Made by a program: the position numbers and the translations under genes. From the NCBI GenBank assembly GCA_000697335.1, contig JNEM01011436.1, positions 1-13,880 of the forward strand: a stretch of DNA of 13,880 bases, given 5' to 3'. The notes below the pieces were generated by a model. The model was given only the letters and a program-made list of their open reading frames with translations, was not told where the DNA came from and did no database searches. Position 1 is the stretch's first letter. Each line of letters begins with the position of its first letter. This document shows, piece after piece, positions 1 to 9,853 of the stretch. The stretch is from Conidiobolus incongruus B7586. Its lineage: Eukaryota; Entomophthoromycota; Entomophthoromycetes; Entomophthorales; Conidiobolaceae.

Positions 1-887
1 TTTATAACTAAATCTTTTTTATTATAATATTATATTTTCCAAACTTAATTATTATAGCTTTTTTTAATTTTTAAATATATATAAAGATAAAATTTATATA
101 TTTATTATTTCAAAAATATGGTAATTATAATAATTTTTAATATTTTTAATAAAAAATAATTAATTTCAATTTATTTATTAGATTTTGGAAATTAAAACTT
201 TTATTTAAATCAAAATTATTATTTACCAAGATATTATTTATTAATTTTAATTTTTATTAAATTCTGAAGTATTTATAGATTTAGATATTGTGAATAATAA
301 ATTTTATCAATTTTGATTTGTTATTAGTATTTGTTTCAACCCTAATTTAATATATATTATATTTATTATATAATATATTATTTCAAGCTTAAAAATAATA
401 TAAAATTTAAATTATTAAGAAAAATATATAATTTTTCAAATTTTCCCTAATGGCTTAACTTTATTTACTTTGAAATTAATTGACTTTTTTAAATCATAAA
501 ATATTTTATTATATAGTTAATATAATTTTTTATTATAAAATAATTAAATATATTTATATAAAAGATTTAAAATCCCTTAATAGAATTATATTTTTTGGTA
601 TTTTACCTAAAAATTATAAAATTGCATTTTATATTTTAAAAAATTAAATAAATAAATTTCAAATTTATTATATTAGAGCTTATATTTATAAAAAATAAAA
701 ACTTGTAAAATACTTTATATATTTATTAAATAAATATTTTAATTGATTGAATTTTAGATATATTATATATAATATCATAGTTATTTAAATGCATAATTAA
801 AATTTTTCATACTTGAATATTAATTTTAAGTGGCTTTAATGGTATTTAATTTGGATATGTATAATATTATAATCTAATATTAAAATA
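1..887. other. AT-rich gene-free stretch
   Basis: I see no gene here. The sequence is almost pure A/T, with G+C near 3-12% on most lines, dense stops in all frames and many short A and T runs. No tRNA boxes, long repeats or convincing promoter motifs were found. Confidence 0.6.
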
Positions 888-1524
888 TCTGTGTTGCAAG
901 TGATACCTTATTCATGCTTTGATTAAACATTAAAAGACGTGCACCAGATCAGTGGAAATTCTGGGAATGGTTTTAAGTCTTGCGTGAGATTAACTATCAC
1001 CGTCAAATGTAGTGTTCAAATATATTATTATTATAATTATATATCACAATTTAGGAATTGATCTAAATGAATATTATCTCAATTTACTAAACACTTTTTA
1101 CTCCTCTTATAACCTTAATTGGATTAATTTATTGCTTTCCTATTTACCTTCAAAGTATCCTTTTTTATTATTATAATTTTGCGTTTCCTCTCTTACCAGC
1201 TACCTCTTAGTTTTGATGACAACTTCATCTTTTGATAGTGGATTGCTAGGTGTATGACACTTAAATTAGTTAAATTTGATGAGAATAGATATGGAATTTT
1301 GTGTTTATTGGAAGATTACGTAGTTTGGATTTTTGAATTTTAAGAAATTAAGTTTAAACTTTTGATCAATTAACTTACGAAAAGGATATTAATGTAATAT
1401 ACGAAAATTATTATGATTGGCAGTATTGAAAATATCAAATATGGAAAATGCACTTCTCTTTGTAGAAGGTTTTTTCTCATTTTACCTGCTTTTGATGAAA
1501 AATTAATCTACTCAAAACATTAAA
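888..1524 (+). pseudogene. Possible decayed coding region, unknown product
   Basis: G+C rises to about 33-38% in parts of this stretch (for example 901-1020 and 1201-1260), against 5-20% around it. One plus-strand frame reads like protein over most of it, broken by about ten stops, roughly half the number expected by chance at this composition. Features in order are a polar stretch at about 928-1050, a hydrophobic stretch at about 1125-1185 that could be an old membrane segment, a run from an ATG at 1254 beginning MTLKLVKFDENRYG, and a later run at 1413-1521. I do not recognise the product. A non-coding RNA in the 885-1015 island is an alternative, but I could not match it to any snRNA, snoRNA, SRP RNA or RNase P signature. 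Confidence 0.25.
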
Positions 1525-1891
1525 TGATTTTTGTGAACTCAATATCAAACGTAGTATATTAATGAATCAATAATGAATTGTGATATATAATACTAAACTA
1601 AACTCGATACTCATTTTGATTAGCATTATATACAGTATTTTTCCCTATTGGTCCTTCATATATATATTGGTTCCAGATTAATGTCCTATTATAAAATGAA
1701 AAATGTTTTTCTAGAAACTAGTAGAAAAAGTATTGAAAATTTAAGTTTAAAACTTATGATTTTTAAATTGAACTTATTTCAAAAATAAAATATAGAATTT
1801 GAAATTTAAAAACCGAATAAGTGGAATTTCAAAAAAAAAATAATAAATTATAAAATTTAATATGTAAATGGTTTAATTTGATATGTTAGTG

Positions 1892-1919
1892 AAAAAAAAT
1901 AAAAAAGGGTTGTACAAAA
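1892..1919 (-). terminator. RNA polymerase III terminator of tRNA-Asp
   Basis: On the minus strand the tRNA-Asp gene is followed, 12 nt after its last base, by TTTT (plus-strand AAAA at 1916-1919). Longer back-up T runs follow at 1901-1906 and 1892-1899. T runs just downstream are the normal stop signal for polymerase III. Confidence 0.7.
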
Positions 1920-1931
1920 TAATCTATAATA

Positions 1932-2003
1932 CTCTCCGGCCGGGAATTGAACCCGGGTCACCCGCGTGACAGGCGGGGATACTCACCACTATACTACCGA
2001 AGA
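1932..2003 (-). tRNA. tRNA-Asp (anticodon GTC)
   Basis: This 72-nt cloverleaf has no intron. Read on the minus strand, the acceptor stem TCTTCGG pairs with CCGGAGA (one G-T wobble) and is followed by discriminator G. The D-arm region reads GTATAGTGGTGAGTAT. The anticodon stem CCCGC/GCGGG carries the loop CTGTCAC, so the anticodon GTC lies at plus-strand 1968-1970 as its complement GAC. The T arm is CCGGG-TTCAATT-CCCGG and supplies the B box, while the D arm supplies the A box. CCA is not encoded, as expected in a eukaryotic nuclear tRNA. The gene looks functional and closely follows the eukaryotic tRNA-Asp consensus. Confidence 0.97.
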
Positions 2004-3716
2004 TTAATTTCACTTTTTAAAATTAGATTAAATTGTGAATGAAGTTTATTACTTTTAAATGTTTTTACAAATTTACTGATCTTTCTTTTTCCACTATATA
2101 TTTTTTTTCAATTGATTTTATTATTTTTTCCTTTTTATATTTTATTTTATTTCTCTTTTTCTTTCTTATCCAAATTTTTTAGTCATTTATTTTAAATTAT
2201 CTGCAAATACTTTCTTTTACATATTATTATTACTAATTATTTATAATAAATTTTTCAATTGTTTTAAATACTTAGTTTTACATTGTAATTTAATATTATA
2301 AAATTTTTTATGTTTAAAATATTAATTTTTAAATTTATGAAATAAATTCGAATATTTTAAATGAGTAATACTCAAAAATCAATTTTAAATTTTTAAAGAT
2401 AATGAAATTTTATTATATTAAAAATACCACTTAGTGATAATTTGTTGAATAGATCATCTTATAAAATAAATATATTATTTGTACTATTGAACGAATATTT
2501 AAAAATATGATTTTAAAACAACATTTTTATATGAATTATCACAAAATACTTTCTTTAATTAAATTGAAGATGATTATATAACTAGAAATGTTCCACGATG
2601 GTTAGTCTGAAATAATTAGTTGCTTTCTTCAATATAGCCTAAATTGAAACTTTTACATCCTAATAAATAATAGTAGTGATCTTGATTCCTTAAAAAGTAT
2701 GTAAAATCGCCAAAAATTATCAAATTCTAAAAATACAAGAATAAAAAGTTATATTAAGGTTACAATAGTTGGATAAAAATCCGTATACTAGATCATTAAG
2801 CTAATATAAACATAATAATTCACTATCACATGAAACTAACTAAAAACACATATACCCAAGCCGATTCAAACGGACTAAAAACCTTTGTAACTAAATTTCG
2901 GGTACATTCCAAAACAATTATTCCACACTTAAATTACATCATTTTCAAATTTTAATCAATCCCGAAAATGTTTATGATAATGCGCAATTCTTAACTAGTT
3001 TCTCATTCGAAATTATTAGTTGAATTATATTATTCAGAAGTATTTTAATTCTTAAAATTTTGAACTAATTTTCATATGACAATTATTATTGACAATTAAT
3101 TAGAGAGAAAATTTAAAAGTAAATTTTGGAATTAATTAGGTAAATTGATCAAGAATTAGAATAATTTTGTTAATTTCATATGAAAGTTAATATATTTTTG
3201 TAAGTTTTGTAATTTACAAGCAACTCGTAATTATTATTACTCAAAAATTAATTATTTCCTAATTTGATATTTTGAATGATTATCGATTACAATCTGTTTA
3301 TGGTATCAGATAAATTCATATTAATTTTTTTATTATATATTGACAACCACCTAAATTTGAGAGATTTCCAAAATAATTAGACTTAATGATAAGGATTTAC
3401 TAAGATATTTCGGATTTAAAATATATTCAAAGTACTCATATAACATTAAATTTTATATTAAACAATTTTGAGTTGAACCGAGTCTTGCTAGGGTGGCGTT
3501 ACAGTCAAGTTAAATAGATCAAACCAAGTGTAAAAATAGAGAACAATTTTATCGGGATTATTGTCAAGTTGTAGTGAATTGGCTAAATTGTAGTTGATTA
3601 ATAATATTAAGCTTTCAATGGTATGTTTAACATAAGTTGCTTAATAAGTATTTTATACCTAAAAATATCTGATAAGATTTAGCACAAGTTTTAAATTATC
3701 AAATTATCAACTTCGA
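2004..3716. other. AT-rich spacer with weak islands, no clear gene
   Basis: No gene can be supported. A T-rich pyrimidine tract occupies about 2068-2200, just upstream of tRNA-Asp on the opposite strand. A G+C-richer island at about 2815-2955 contains a 41-codon plus-strand reading frame from an ATG at 2830 (start MKLTKNTYTQADSNG), but the other strand reads equally well there. A second small island at about 3475-3600 has no clear frame. Either island could be a gene relic or part of an untranslated leader. Nothing resembling an RNA gene was found. Confidence 0.4.
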
Positions 3717-3916
3717 ATCCACGTGAGTAAATTAAGAATTAGCCAATTGAATAAGTCTACATTGAAGGGTCGAAATGAAAGATTGGAAAATGAAATAGGT
3801 GTCACCTCAACAATTGGATTAAATCAGCACTCTAACACTGATTACATTGAATTGCTCTTTTTGATCATAATTCTCTCACAATGCCGAAAATTGTTTCCAT
3901 CCTCAATTATGTTGGA

Positions 3917-3924
3917 TATAAATA
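3917..3924 (+). promoter_or_regulatory. Candidate TATA box of the GPDH gene
   Basis: An exact TATAAATA lies 94 nt upstream of the preferred start ATG at 4019, in a locally less AT-rich setting. If it works as a TATA box, transcription would begin near 3945-3955, and the first ATG in that message would be the one at 4019. The intact gene at 13563 has the same octamer 87 nt upstream of its ATG. In DNA this rich in A and T the octamer also occurs by chance, so this is inference. Confidence 0.35.
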
Positions 3925-4018
3925 CCGTATGACGAAGCTCAATAGATTTCATAATTATCATTTTAATTTATTTAATAAGAATCATTATCTTTACTTAAAA
4001 AATATTCATACATATAAT

Positions 4019-5248
4019 ATGACTTACTTCAATACTCAAGCTAATTCTAATATTCAAAAGCAAAAGGTTTGTATTGTCGGCTCTGGTAATTGGTAAGTGA
4101 ATTGATCACTTTAATAAATACAAGAAACTAATTTCGAGGTATTAGGGGTTCCGCTATTGCCAAAATTATAGGCTATAACGTTTTAAAATATACTGGCTTC
4201 GAACCCAAGGTGAATATGTGGGTTTATGAAGAAATGATCAACGGTGAAAAGTTGACCGATATTATCAATACTAAGCACGAAAATGTCAAATACTTGCCCG
4301 GTATTAAACTCCCCGAAAATGTTGTAGCTGTTCCCGACCTTAAGGAAGCTGCTAAGGACGCTACTTTACTCGTTTTTGTTGTTCCACATCAGGTAAATAT
4401 TCATTTTTTAGATAATTTAAACTGTTGATTAACCTAGAATATTCTAGTTCATCAAAAACTGCTGTGATCAACTCAAAGGTCACATCTCTCCTAACACCAA
4501 AGCTATTTCCTTGATCAAAGGTGTTCAAGTTGATGTCAACGGAATTAAGCTCACATCTGAATATATTTCCTCCAACCTCGGTGTTGAAGTTAGCGTCTTG
4601 TCCGGAGCCAATATCTCCAACGAAGTCGCTTTAGAAAAATTCTGTGAAACTACTATTGGCTACAGATCCAGAGCTTCTGGTGAATTATTTGCCAAAATCT
4701 TCCACACTCCCTACTTCCTCGTCAATATCGTTCCCGACGTCGAAGGTGTCGAGATCTGTGGTGCTCTTAAGAACGTTGTTGCCATTGCCGCTGGTATTGT
4801 TGATGGTTTGAAACTTGGTGATAATACCAAAGCTGCCATCATCCGTATTGGTTTAGCTGAAATGATGAAATTCGCCAAAATGTTCTTGAAAGGCGTCCAA
4901 AATGAAACCTTCTTCGAATCCTGTGGTGTTGCTGACTTGATCACTACATGCTCCGGTGGTAGGAACAGAAAGGTTGCCGAAGCTCATGTTGTCACTGGCA
5001 AGAGTTTTGAAGAGCTCGAGAAGGAAATGCTCAACGGCCAAAAACTCCAAGGCACTTTAACCAGTCAAGAAGTTTACGATTTCTTAAAGGGACAAAATCT
5101 CAACTCCGAATTCCCCCTCTTCACCAGAGTTTACCAGATCTGTTACGAAGGCTTACCTCCTCAAAAGCTACTCACTGGTTTGGACGCTCAATCCGCCGTC
5201 AATACCGCTCAGCGCAAGACCCAACCCTTATTGTCTCCCAGTTTGTAA
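4019..5248 (+). CDS. Glycerol-3-phosphate dehydrogenase [NAD+], cytosolic type
   Basis: It reduces dihydroxyacetone phosphate with NADH to sn-glycerol 3-phosphate, feeding glycerolipid synthesis and recycling NADH. Exons are 4019-4092, 4146-4392 and 4448-5248, giving 373 residues, close to the eukaryotic norm of about 350-370. The NAD-binding motif GSGNWGSA is at residues 21-28 and is split by intron 1. Next come VVPHQF, spanning intron 2, and SGAN at 159-162. Residues matching the human GPD1 active site are all present: K131 (human K120), K215 and N216 (K204, N205, in GALKN), D270, T274 and R279 (D260, T264, R269, in the [11 protein letters not shown] block). The family's NGQKLQG motif follows. 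The C-terminus runs about 20 residues past the core, ends LLSPSL, and lacks both the animal NHPEHM ending and a peroxisomal SKL signal. ATG 4019 is chosen on length and because upstream codons are far more AT-rich. In-frame ATGs at 3929 and 3881 would give 403 or 419 residues. Exon 3 favours C-ending codons, suggesting good expression. Confidence 0.95.
4093..4145 (+). other. GPDH intron 1 (53 nt)
   Basis: The donor GTAAGT at 4093 and acceptor TATTAG ending at 4145 split the tryptophan codon TG/G of the GSGNWGSA motif. Removing it restores the frame exactly and avoids the in-frame TAA at 4094-4096. The intron is AT-rich and very short. Confidence 0.93.
4393..4447 (+). other. GPDH intron 2 (55 nt)
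   Basis: The donor GTAAAT at 4393 and acceptor TTCTAG ending at 4447 lie between codons, joining VVPHQ to FIKN as the family requires. An earlier AG at 4435-4436 (CCTAG) would shift the frame into an early stop, so 4447 is the better acceptor. Confidence 0.92.
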
Positions 5249-5821
5249 ATGATATCTAATTCCTAACTGTTGATACCATCATTTTCTAGTATATATATGA
5301 TTTCTAAAAATCGTTCAAAATATTTCAAAAATCTCATTAATTGTATAAAATATTATTAAACTATTTAATAAATCAGAATATTTAATTCAAATATTATTAT
5401 TACTCATTTTATTTAACATTTTAAAATATAATCAAAAATTAATATTTAACATTTAATTTAAAAAATTAAGTTATTTAAATTATTTTCAATATATAATTTT
5501 ATTAATAATTATAGTTTATATTAAAAATTTGAACAATTTCTTATAATTAATAAAAATATCACTAATGAGAATAAGGATAATATATTATTATCATTGAATT
5601 TAATTGTTTTGTATGGAATATAAAACTAAATTTAAAAATAATAAAATTATAAGAATAAAATATGATTTATGAAACAACAGTTAATAAAATAAGATTAACA
5701 GAAAAAATAATAAGAATATCTATATTTTATTTAGAATAAAAATAGATTGTTATATAAAAAAAAGAAAAAATAAAATGCATAATGATTTAATAGATAATTA
5801 AACAGAGAATGAAATTATTAA
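5249..5821. other. AT-rich spacer between GPDH and tRNA-Gln
   Basis: I see no gene. The stretch should hold the GPDH 3' untranslated region and its poly(A) site, but no specific signal stands out in such AT-rich DNA. An A-rich tract lies at about 5756-5776, shortly upstream of the tRNA. Confidence 0.6.
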
Positions 5822-5893
5822 GCTCCGCTGGTGTAATGGTTAGCACTCAGGACTTTGAATCCTGCGATCTGAGTTCGATTCTCAGGCAGAGCT
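5822..5893 (+). tRNA. tRNA-Gln (anticodon TTG)
   Basis: This 72-nt cloverleaf has no intron and reads CAA codons. The acceptor stem GCTCCGC pairs with GCAGAGC except for one C-A mismatch (5826 with 5888), and the discriminator is T, as is usual for eukaryotic tRNA-Gln. The D arm is GTG...CAC around TAATGGTTAG. The anticodon stem CAGGA/TCCTG carries the loop CTTTGAA, placing TTG at 5855-5857. The variable loop is CGAT and the T arm is CTGAG-TTCGATT-CTCAG. A and B boxes are intact. An anticodon of CTA or TTA reading stop codons was looked for and is not what is here. Confidence 0.95.
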
Positions 5894-5907
5894 AAGGGTA
5901 ATCTTTA

Positions 5908-5912
5908 TTTTT
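5908..5912 (+). terminator. RNA polymerase III terminator of tRNA-Gln
   Basis: TTTTT begins 15 nt after the last base of the tRNA gene, the usual polymerase III stop signal and distance. Confidence 0.75.
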
Positions 5913-6682
5913 ACTTCAAAATCATACATAAAAATTTTACATTATTTTATTCATAATTTGAATTATAATTTTTTTTATTTTTCTAAGTATATATTTTATT
6001 TCTTCAATTTTATTGATACAAAAATTTTATTTATATTATTTATTTTCATATCAATATCTATCTTTTTTAAAATTAAGTTTTAAAATTGAATATTTAATAT
6101 GTAGGATAGTTTTAATTCATTATAATGAATAATTTTAAAATAATTTTATTAATTTATTATTATTATTGTTATTATTATTTTTACATATGCTTTTAATCTG
6201 ATCAAAATATAAAGAAAAAATTAAGATCAATTTCACCAATCTAATAGTTTCTTTACATAGTGTATCATTCTATTTTAATATCTCAAAATTGAATACTTTA
6301 ATAATATTTAATATATAAATTGCTTGATTTATACAATAGTTGTATCATTGTTAATAAAATATACATAATTTTAAAATTTAAAAATTAATAGGATAATATA
6401 TTGAAATTATAAAATAAAAACCTTAATAAATATCATATTGATTTCAATATTGAATCTACGCTGATTAAATATATAAAATATAATAATAATATTCTAATAA
6501 TACAATACAGATATTTTGTTATTTAATTAAATATCTCATTACCTAATTTATATAAATTGGAATCTGTTTGAAATTATTGATAAGCATAATATCAACAAGA
6601 AGATTGAACTATGAAAAAATATTTAAACATTCATTTTCTTAAATTTAGGCTAAATTTCTATATAGCTGCTTTAAATATATAA
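5913..6682. other. AT-rich spacer with a TTA microsatellite
   Basis: No gene is visible. The only ordered structure noticed is the TTA-type simple repeat listed separately at 6154-6180. Confidence 0.6.
6154..6180 (+). repeat. TTA microsatellite
   Basis: About nine TTA/ATT triplets with one G interruption near 6168. This is a simple sequence repeat with no coding context. Confidence 0.85.
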
Positions 6683-6955
6683 ATGTTTTCATATCTAGTA
6701 AACTAATTAGCTATTTATAATTGATCACTTTAGCAACATCCTCTCTCATCATCATTCCCAGTTCCAAACCTTATAATCCAAGGAAATATTGAGAAAGTAG
6801 GTCAACTTGCTCCTAGTCCAAGATCAGCTTCAGCTGGAAGTGATAATCTTGGCTTAGACACTCTGATTGCTGCCGTACAAGTTGTGATCATTCAAGTTGT
6901 CCAAATGATTCAAGCAGTGTTGGTGGAATTAGTTTTATTACCCAAGTTAAATTAG
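6683..6955 (+). pseudogene. Decayed secreted-protein gene, 5' part
   Basis: An ATG at 6683 is in frame with a 73-codon open stretch at 6734-6952 (stop at 6953-6955). Three stops lie between them (TAA, TGA, TAG), all within the would-be leader. The open stretch is much richer in G+C than its surroundings. It starts QHPLSSSFPVPNLIIQGNIE, continues through a Ser/Ala/Gly-rich part and ends hydrophobic, so the tail may be out of its original frame. The leader, the PVP motif and a shared TAATTAGCT about 20-25 nt after the ATG resemble the relic at 9256. I infer the two are old paralogues. The product is unknown. The similarity is short and could be chance. Confidence 0.45.
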
Positions 6956-8919
6956 TAAATTTTACAACTGAGGGTTATTTGTAAATTCGAATTTAAAAAG
7001 ACTCAAAATATTTAAATTGTTTCCAATTATAATTGTGATATAATAAAACATTTATTATTAGAATATTTTAATTGTTAAAGCGAATTTATTAGATGTAATT
7101 TTGTTCAGATCTAAAGTTTAAATCCCTAGAAAGTGAAAATGTTCTAGTATTTGGTTGTACAACTGGATATTGTTCAATATCAGTAATTGCTAATTAGTTT
7201 AATTATTATCAAATATTATATATTATAGAATCTGATATGTGATAAAATTTTTGGGTAATGCATTACTACAGAAATTAAACAATGATAAAATTTAAAATCA
7301 AAGTTAAATTTTATATATAATATGTGATGTATAAAAATATGCAATATAAAATTAACACTCTCTTTAAATATTAATAATTTCTTTCCATATTTTTAATACG
7401 CTTATAATACTTAAAAAACAGTTCTTTTTATTAAGGACTGAAATTGAATGTTTTATTAATTAAATTTATTTGTGGGAATTTTCTTTCTTATAAGTAAAAT
7501 TTTAATTACACGAAGAAATTATAAATATATAAGTTATTATCTGGTGAATAAATTAAATATGGTATTTTTTTAATTTTTTATAAAAAAGTCATGTTAGCTT
7601 CAACTGCATATCTTATAGTTATTATATACGTTAACATGTAACTTTAATTTATATTTAGTATAAAATTTCAAAATAATTTTATTTTAAAAAATAAATAATT
7701 TTATTATTTGCTCTTCAATTAAAGTTAAATGAATTAGCTATATATTATTAAAATCTATAATAATATTTAATATCAACTTATAAACAAAAAATTATTTATT
7801 GAATGAAATAAGAGAGTTATTTTAATTTCATATTTTATTTTATCTACAAGTAAAAGACTATATAAAAGTATTTAAGTATTATTAATTATATAAATTTAAT
7901 ATCAAAACCTTAATTTTTAACCATATCTTAATAAATTTTATTCAATTATAACTACCCTAAGTTATTTTAAGATTTAATTAAATTATAAAATATTGATTTT
8001 ATATATTTATCTTTTAATCTAAGTTGAATCTTTAATATGTATAATATACTTATATAATTAATATTGAATTGCTTAGATTTTTCTTTAATTAAAATAAAGG
8101 TATATTTAAATATATTTTCTATTTTATTAATTTAAAAAATAATAATGGAAATTAATTATTAATATTTTTATAAAATTTATATAGTATCTTTTTTATTTTT
8201 AAAATAATAAATTTAACAATAAATGATAATTTTAAGAAAAAATATAATCTTTATTAACTATTTATAAATCTTAAATGATTTTGAAATATTTATATTTAAG
8301 TTTTAATAATATTATAATAAATTATTTTTGATGATTACTTATTGATTTAAATATATTCAAATTTAATAAAAAACTATAAATAAAAATCTTTAATAAAATA
8401 GCTATTTTAAACAAATATACATAGTTTGAAAATATTAATTTCCTTATATAATTTATATTTAGTTTATTTTTCTAACTAATAGTATATTTAAAAAATAATG
8501 AATGAAAAAATTTGATATTTCTTTTCTAATTAAAATCTTATTGAATATTAAATATAATATTAAAAATAATATTTGGTATTTTAATTTAAAAGATCCATTA
8601 AATTATAAAGATTACCTATTAATTCTATAAATTAATAAAAAGATTAAAATATTTAAATCAAAAAAACTTATTAAAGGATTAATAGATAATATATATTATA
8701 AATGAATAATTATATAAAGATAACTATCCTAAACAAGATTTAAAGTTTTTTTGTTCCTTATAACTTAAAATATAAATATATTTTCTATGGTTAATATCAA
8801 CAGTTAAAATGAATTTATAATTTTCTATTCAAAAAGATAATATTGTTAAAATGATTGGATCATTAATAACTTATAGCTAAAAGTATAAATTTAGATTAGA
8901 TCAAGATAGAAATGAAAGA
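6956..8919. other. Gene-free, extremely AT-rich stretch
   Basis: No gene, RNA or ordered repeat is visible over almost 2 kb. G+C is about 5-13% on most lines between 7640 and 8900, with stops dense in all frames. It could be eroded remains of a gene unit, or a structural AT-rich element. The sequence alone does not say which. Confidence 0.6.
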
Positions 8920-9210
8920 GAATAAGCGTGAAATGTAAGCCACATAATCTCCAACGCTCCATTATTTGACCAAATAGATTTACTATTAACTAGATACCAC
9001 TTCACTCTCACTTTGTAAAATTATTATTTTTTCAATATTTTTACATGAATGATTTGACTAAAAAATACAGAAAATATTATTAAAGAATCTCTTTCAAGAA
9101 CTAATCTCCTGATTCACTAAACCCTGGAAATCCAAAATTGGTTCAACAATTCTGAATCTGCTCAATCCTCCATACTCAAATTGATTTAAACATCATTAAG
9201 CATTAATATA
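8920..9210. other. G+C-richer island upstream of the 9256 relic
   Basis: Parts of this stretch (about 8930-9010 and 9100-9185) stand clearly above the AT background, at around 30% or more. No frame on either strand stays open for long. The best pieces are under 20 codons, such as SVGDYVAYISRLFSFI on the minus strand. It may be a further gene relic or an old 5' flank. Confidence 0.25.
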
Positions 9211-9255
9211 TGTAGGTTTAAAGGACATATAATTATCAATAGATGGTTTATTTTA

Positions 9256-9733
9256 ATGGTGTTATGCAAACAACTTTGCTTAATTAGCTTTGCCTCAGTG
9301 TTTACACTTCTCTCTCCAACTCCAGTTCCTGGTTCAAAAGTTGAAATATCACCTAAAACAGGTGCTCCTAATAGAAGGCGGAAATTTGATTTTGGATGGG
9401 GTGACTGTAATAATTAGACCACCTGGCATGATACTGGGTCTGAAGGTTGGAGAGGTGAAGATTGGGTAGGTGACGATCCATTTTTGTTTGAAGAGAATAC
9501 TTGAAGATCACCTATAATTCAAGTATCAATTACAACTACAACTACTAACCGTCGTCAATCTAACAGGATTTCACCAATTACTGCTTACATCGCTGCTCCA
9601 TTTATTTTAAGATCTACAGTAAAAATAGTCGTCCCGATATAGAAGCCGAAGTGCATCTTCAATAATTCCTATTATTCAAGTACCATTTCATACTCACCTC
9701 GGTATTATTATTAAGTTAATTTTTATTTTATAA
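9256..9733 (+). pseudogene. Decayed secreted-protein gene, 5' part
   Basis: An ATG at 9256 opens a 53-codon frame ending at TAG 9415-9417. It begins MVLCKQLCLISFASVFTLLS, a good signal-peptide shape, then has PTPVPG (probable cleavage region) and a basic GAPNRRRK. The same frame continues past that stop and a TGA near 9502, with a Trp/Gly/Asp-rich part and a short Thr run (TTTTTNRR), up to about 9714. Other frames also read like protein after about 9590: one ends YSKNSRPDIEAEVHLQ, another has YRSRSASSIIPIIQV. Frame changes are therefore likely. G+C is well above the flanks. No named family is recognised. The leader and PVP motif resemble the 6683 relic. A still-expressed 53-residue peptide is a less likely alternative. 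Confidence 0.55.
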
Positions 9734-9853
9734 TTAATACATATTCTATTTAAATAATGGTTCTATAATGAATAATTGTATGCCAGTACTTTTAGATATT
9801 AAATTGATAGGAACAGATGCTAATAAGCTTTATTCATAGAAAATTAGCCTTAA

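Noticed and set aside
885-1015. Possible RNase P/MRP RNA (GGAAATTCTGGG resembles the conserved CR-I block)
   Set aside because: No matching distal conserved block that would pair with it was found, and the G+C-rich island is too short for the full RNA.
3708-3730. TTCGAATCCACG resembling a tRNA B box
   Set aside because: The bases on its 5' side do not form a T stem, and there is no A box or cloverleaf upstream.
3723-3932. 69-codon plus-strand frame upstream of GPDH, starting MSKLRISQLNKSTLKG
   Set aside because: It has an open frame and a short hydrophobic stretch, but no recognisable family. It overlaps the candidate TATA box and the possible GPDH leader, and the opposite strand reads about as well. 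I would not call it a gene without a transcript.
4711-5050. Two minus-strand open frames (4711-4944 and 4853-5050)
   Set aside because: They are antisense shadows of the conserved GPDH exon 3, whose catalytic motifs lie in the plus frame.
9541-9733. Minus-strand coding over the 9256 relic (a short frame starting EDALRLLYRDDYF)
   Set aside because: The run is only about 18 codons, while the plus strand has a start, a signal peptide and several longer readable runs.
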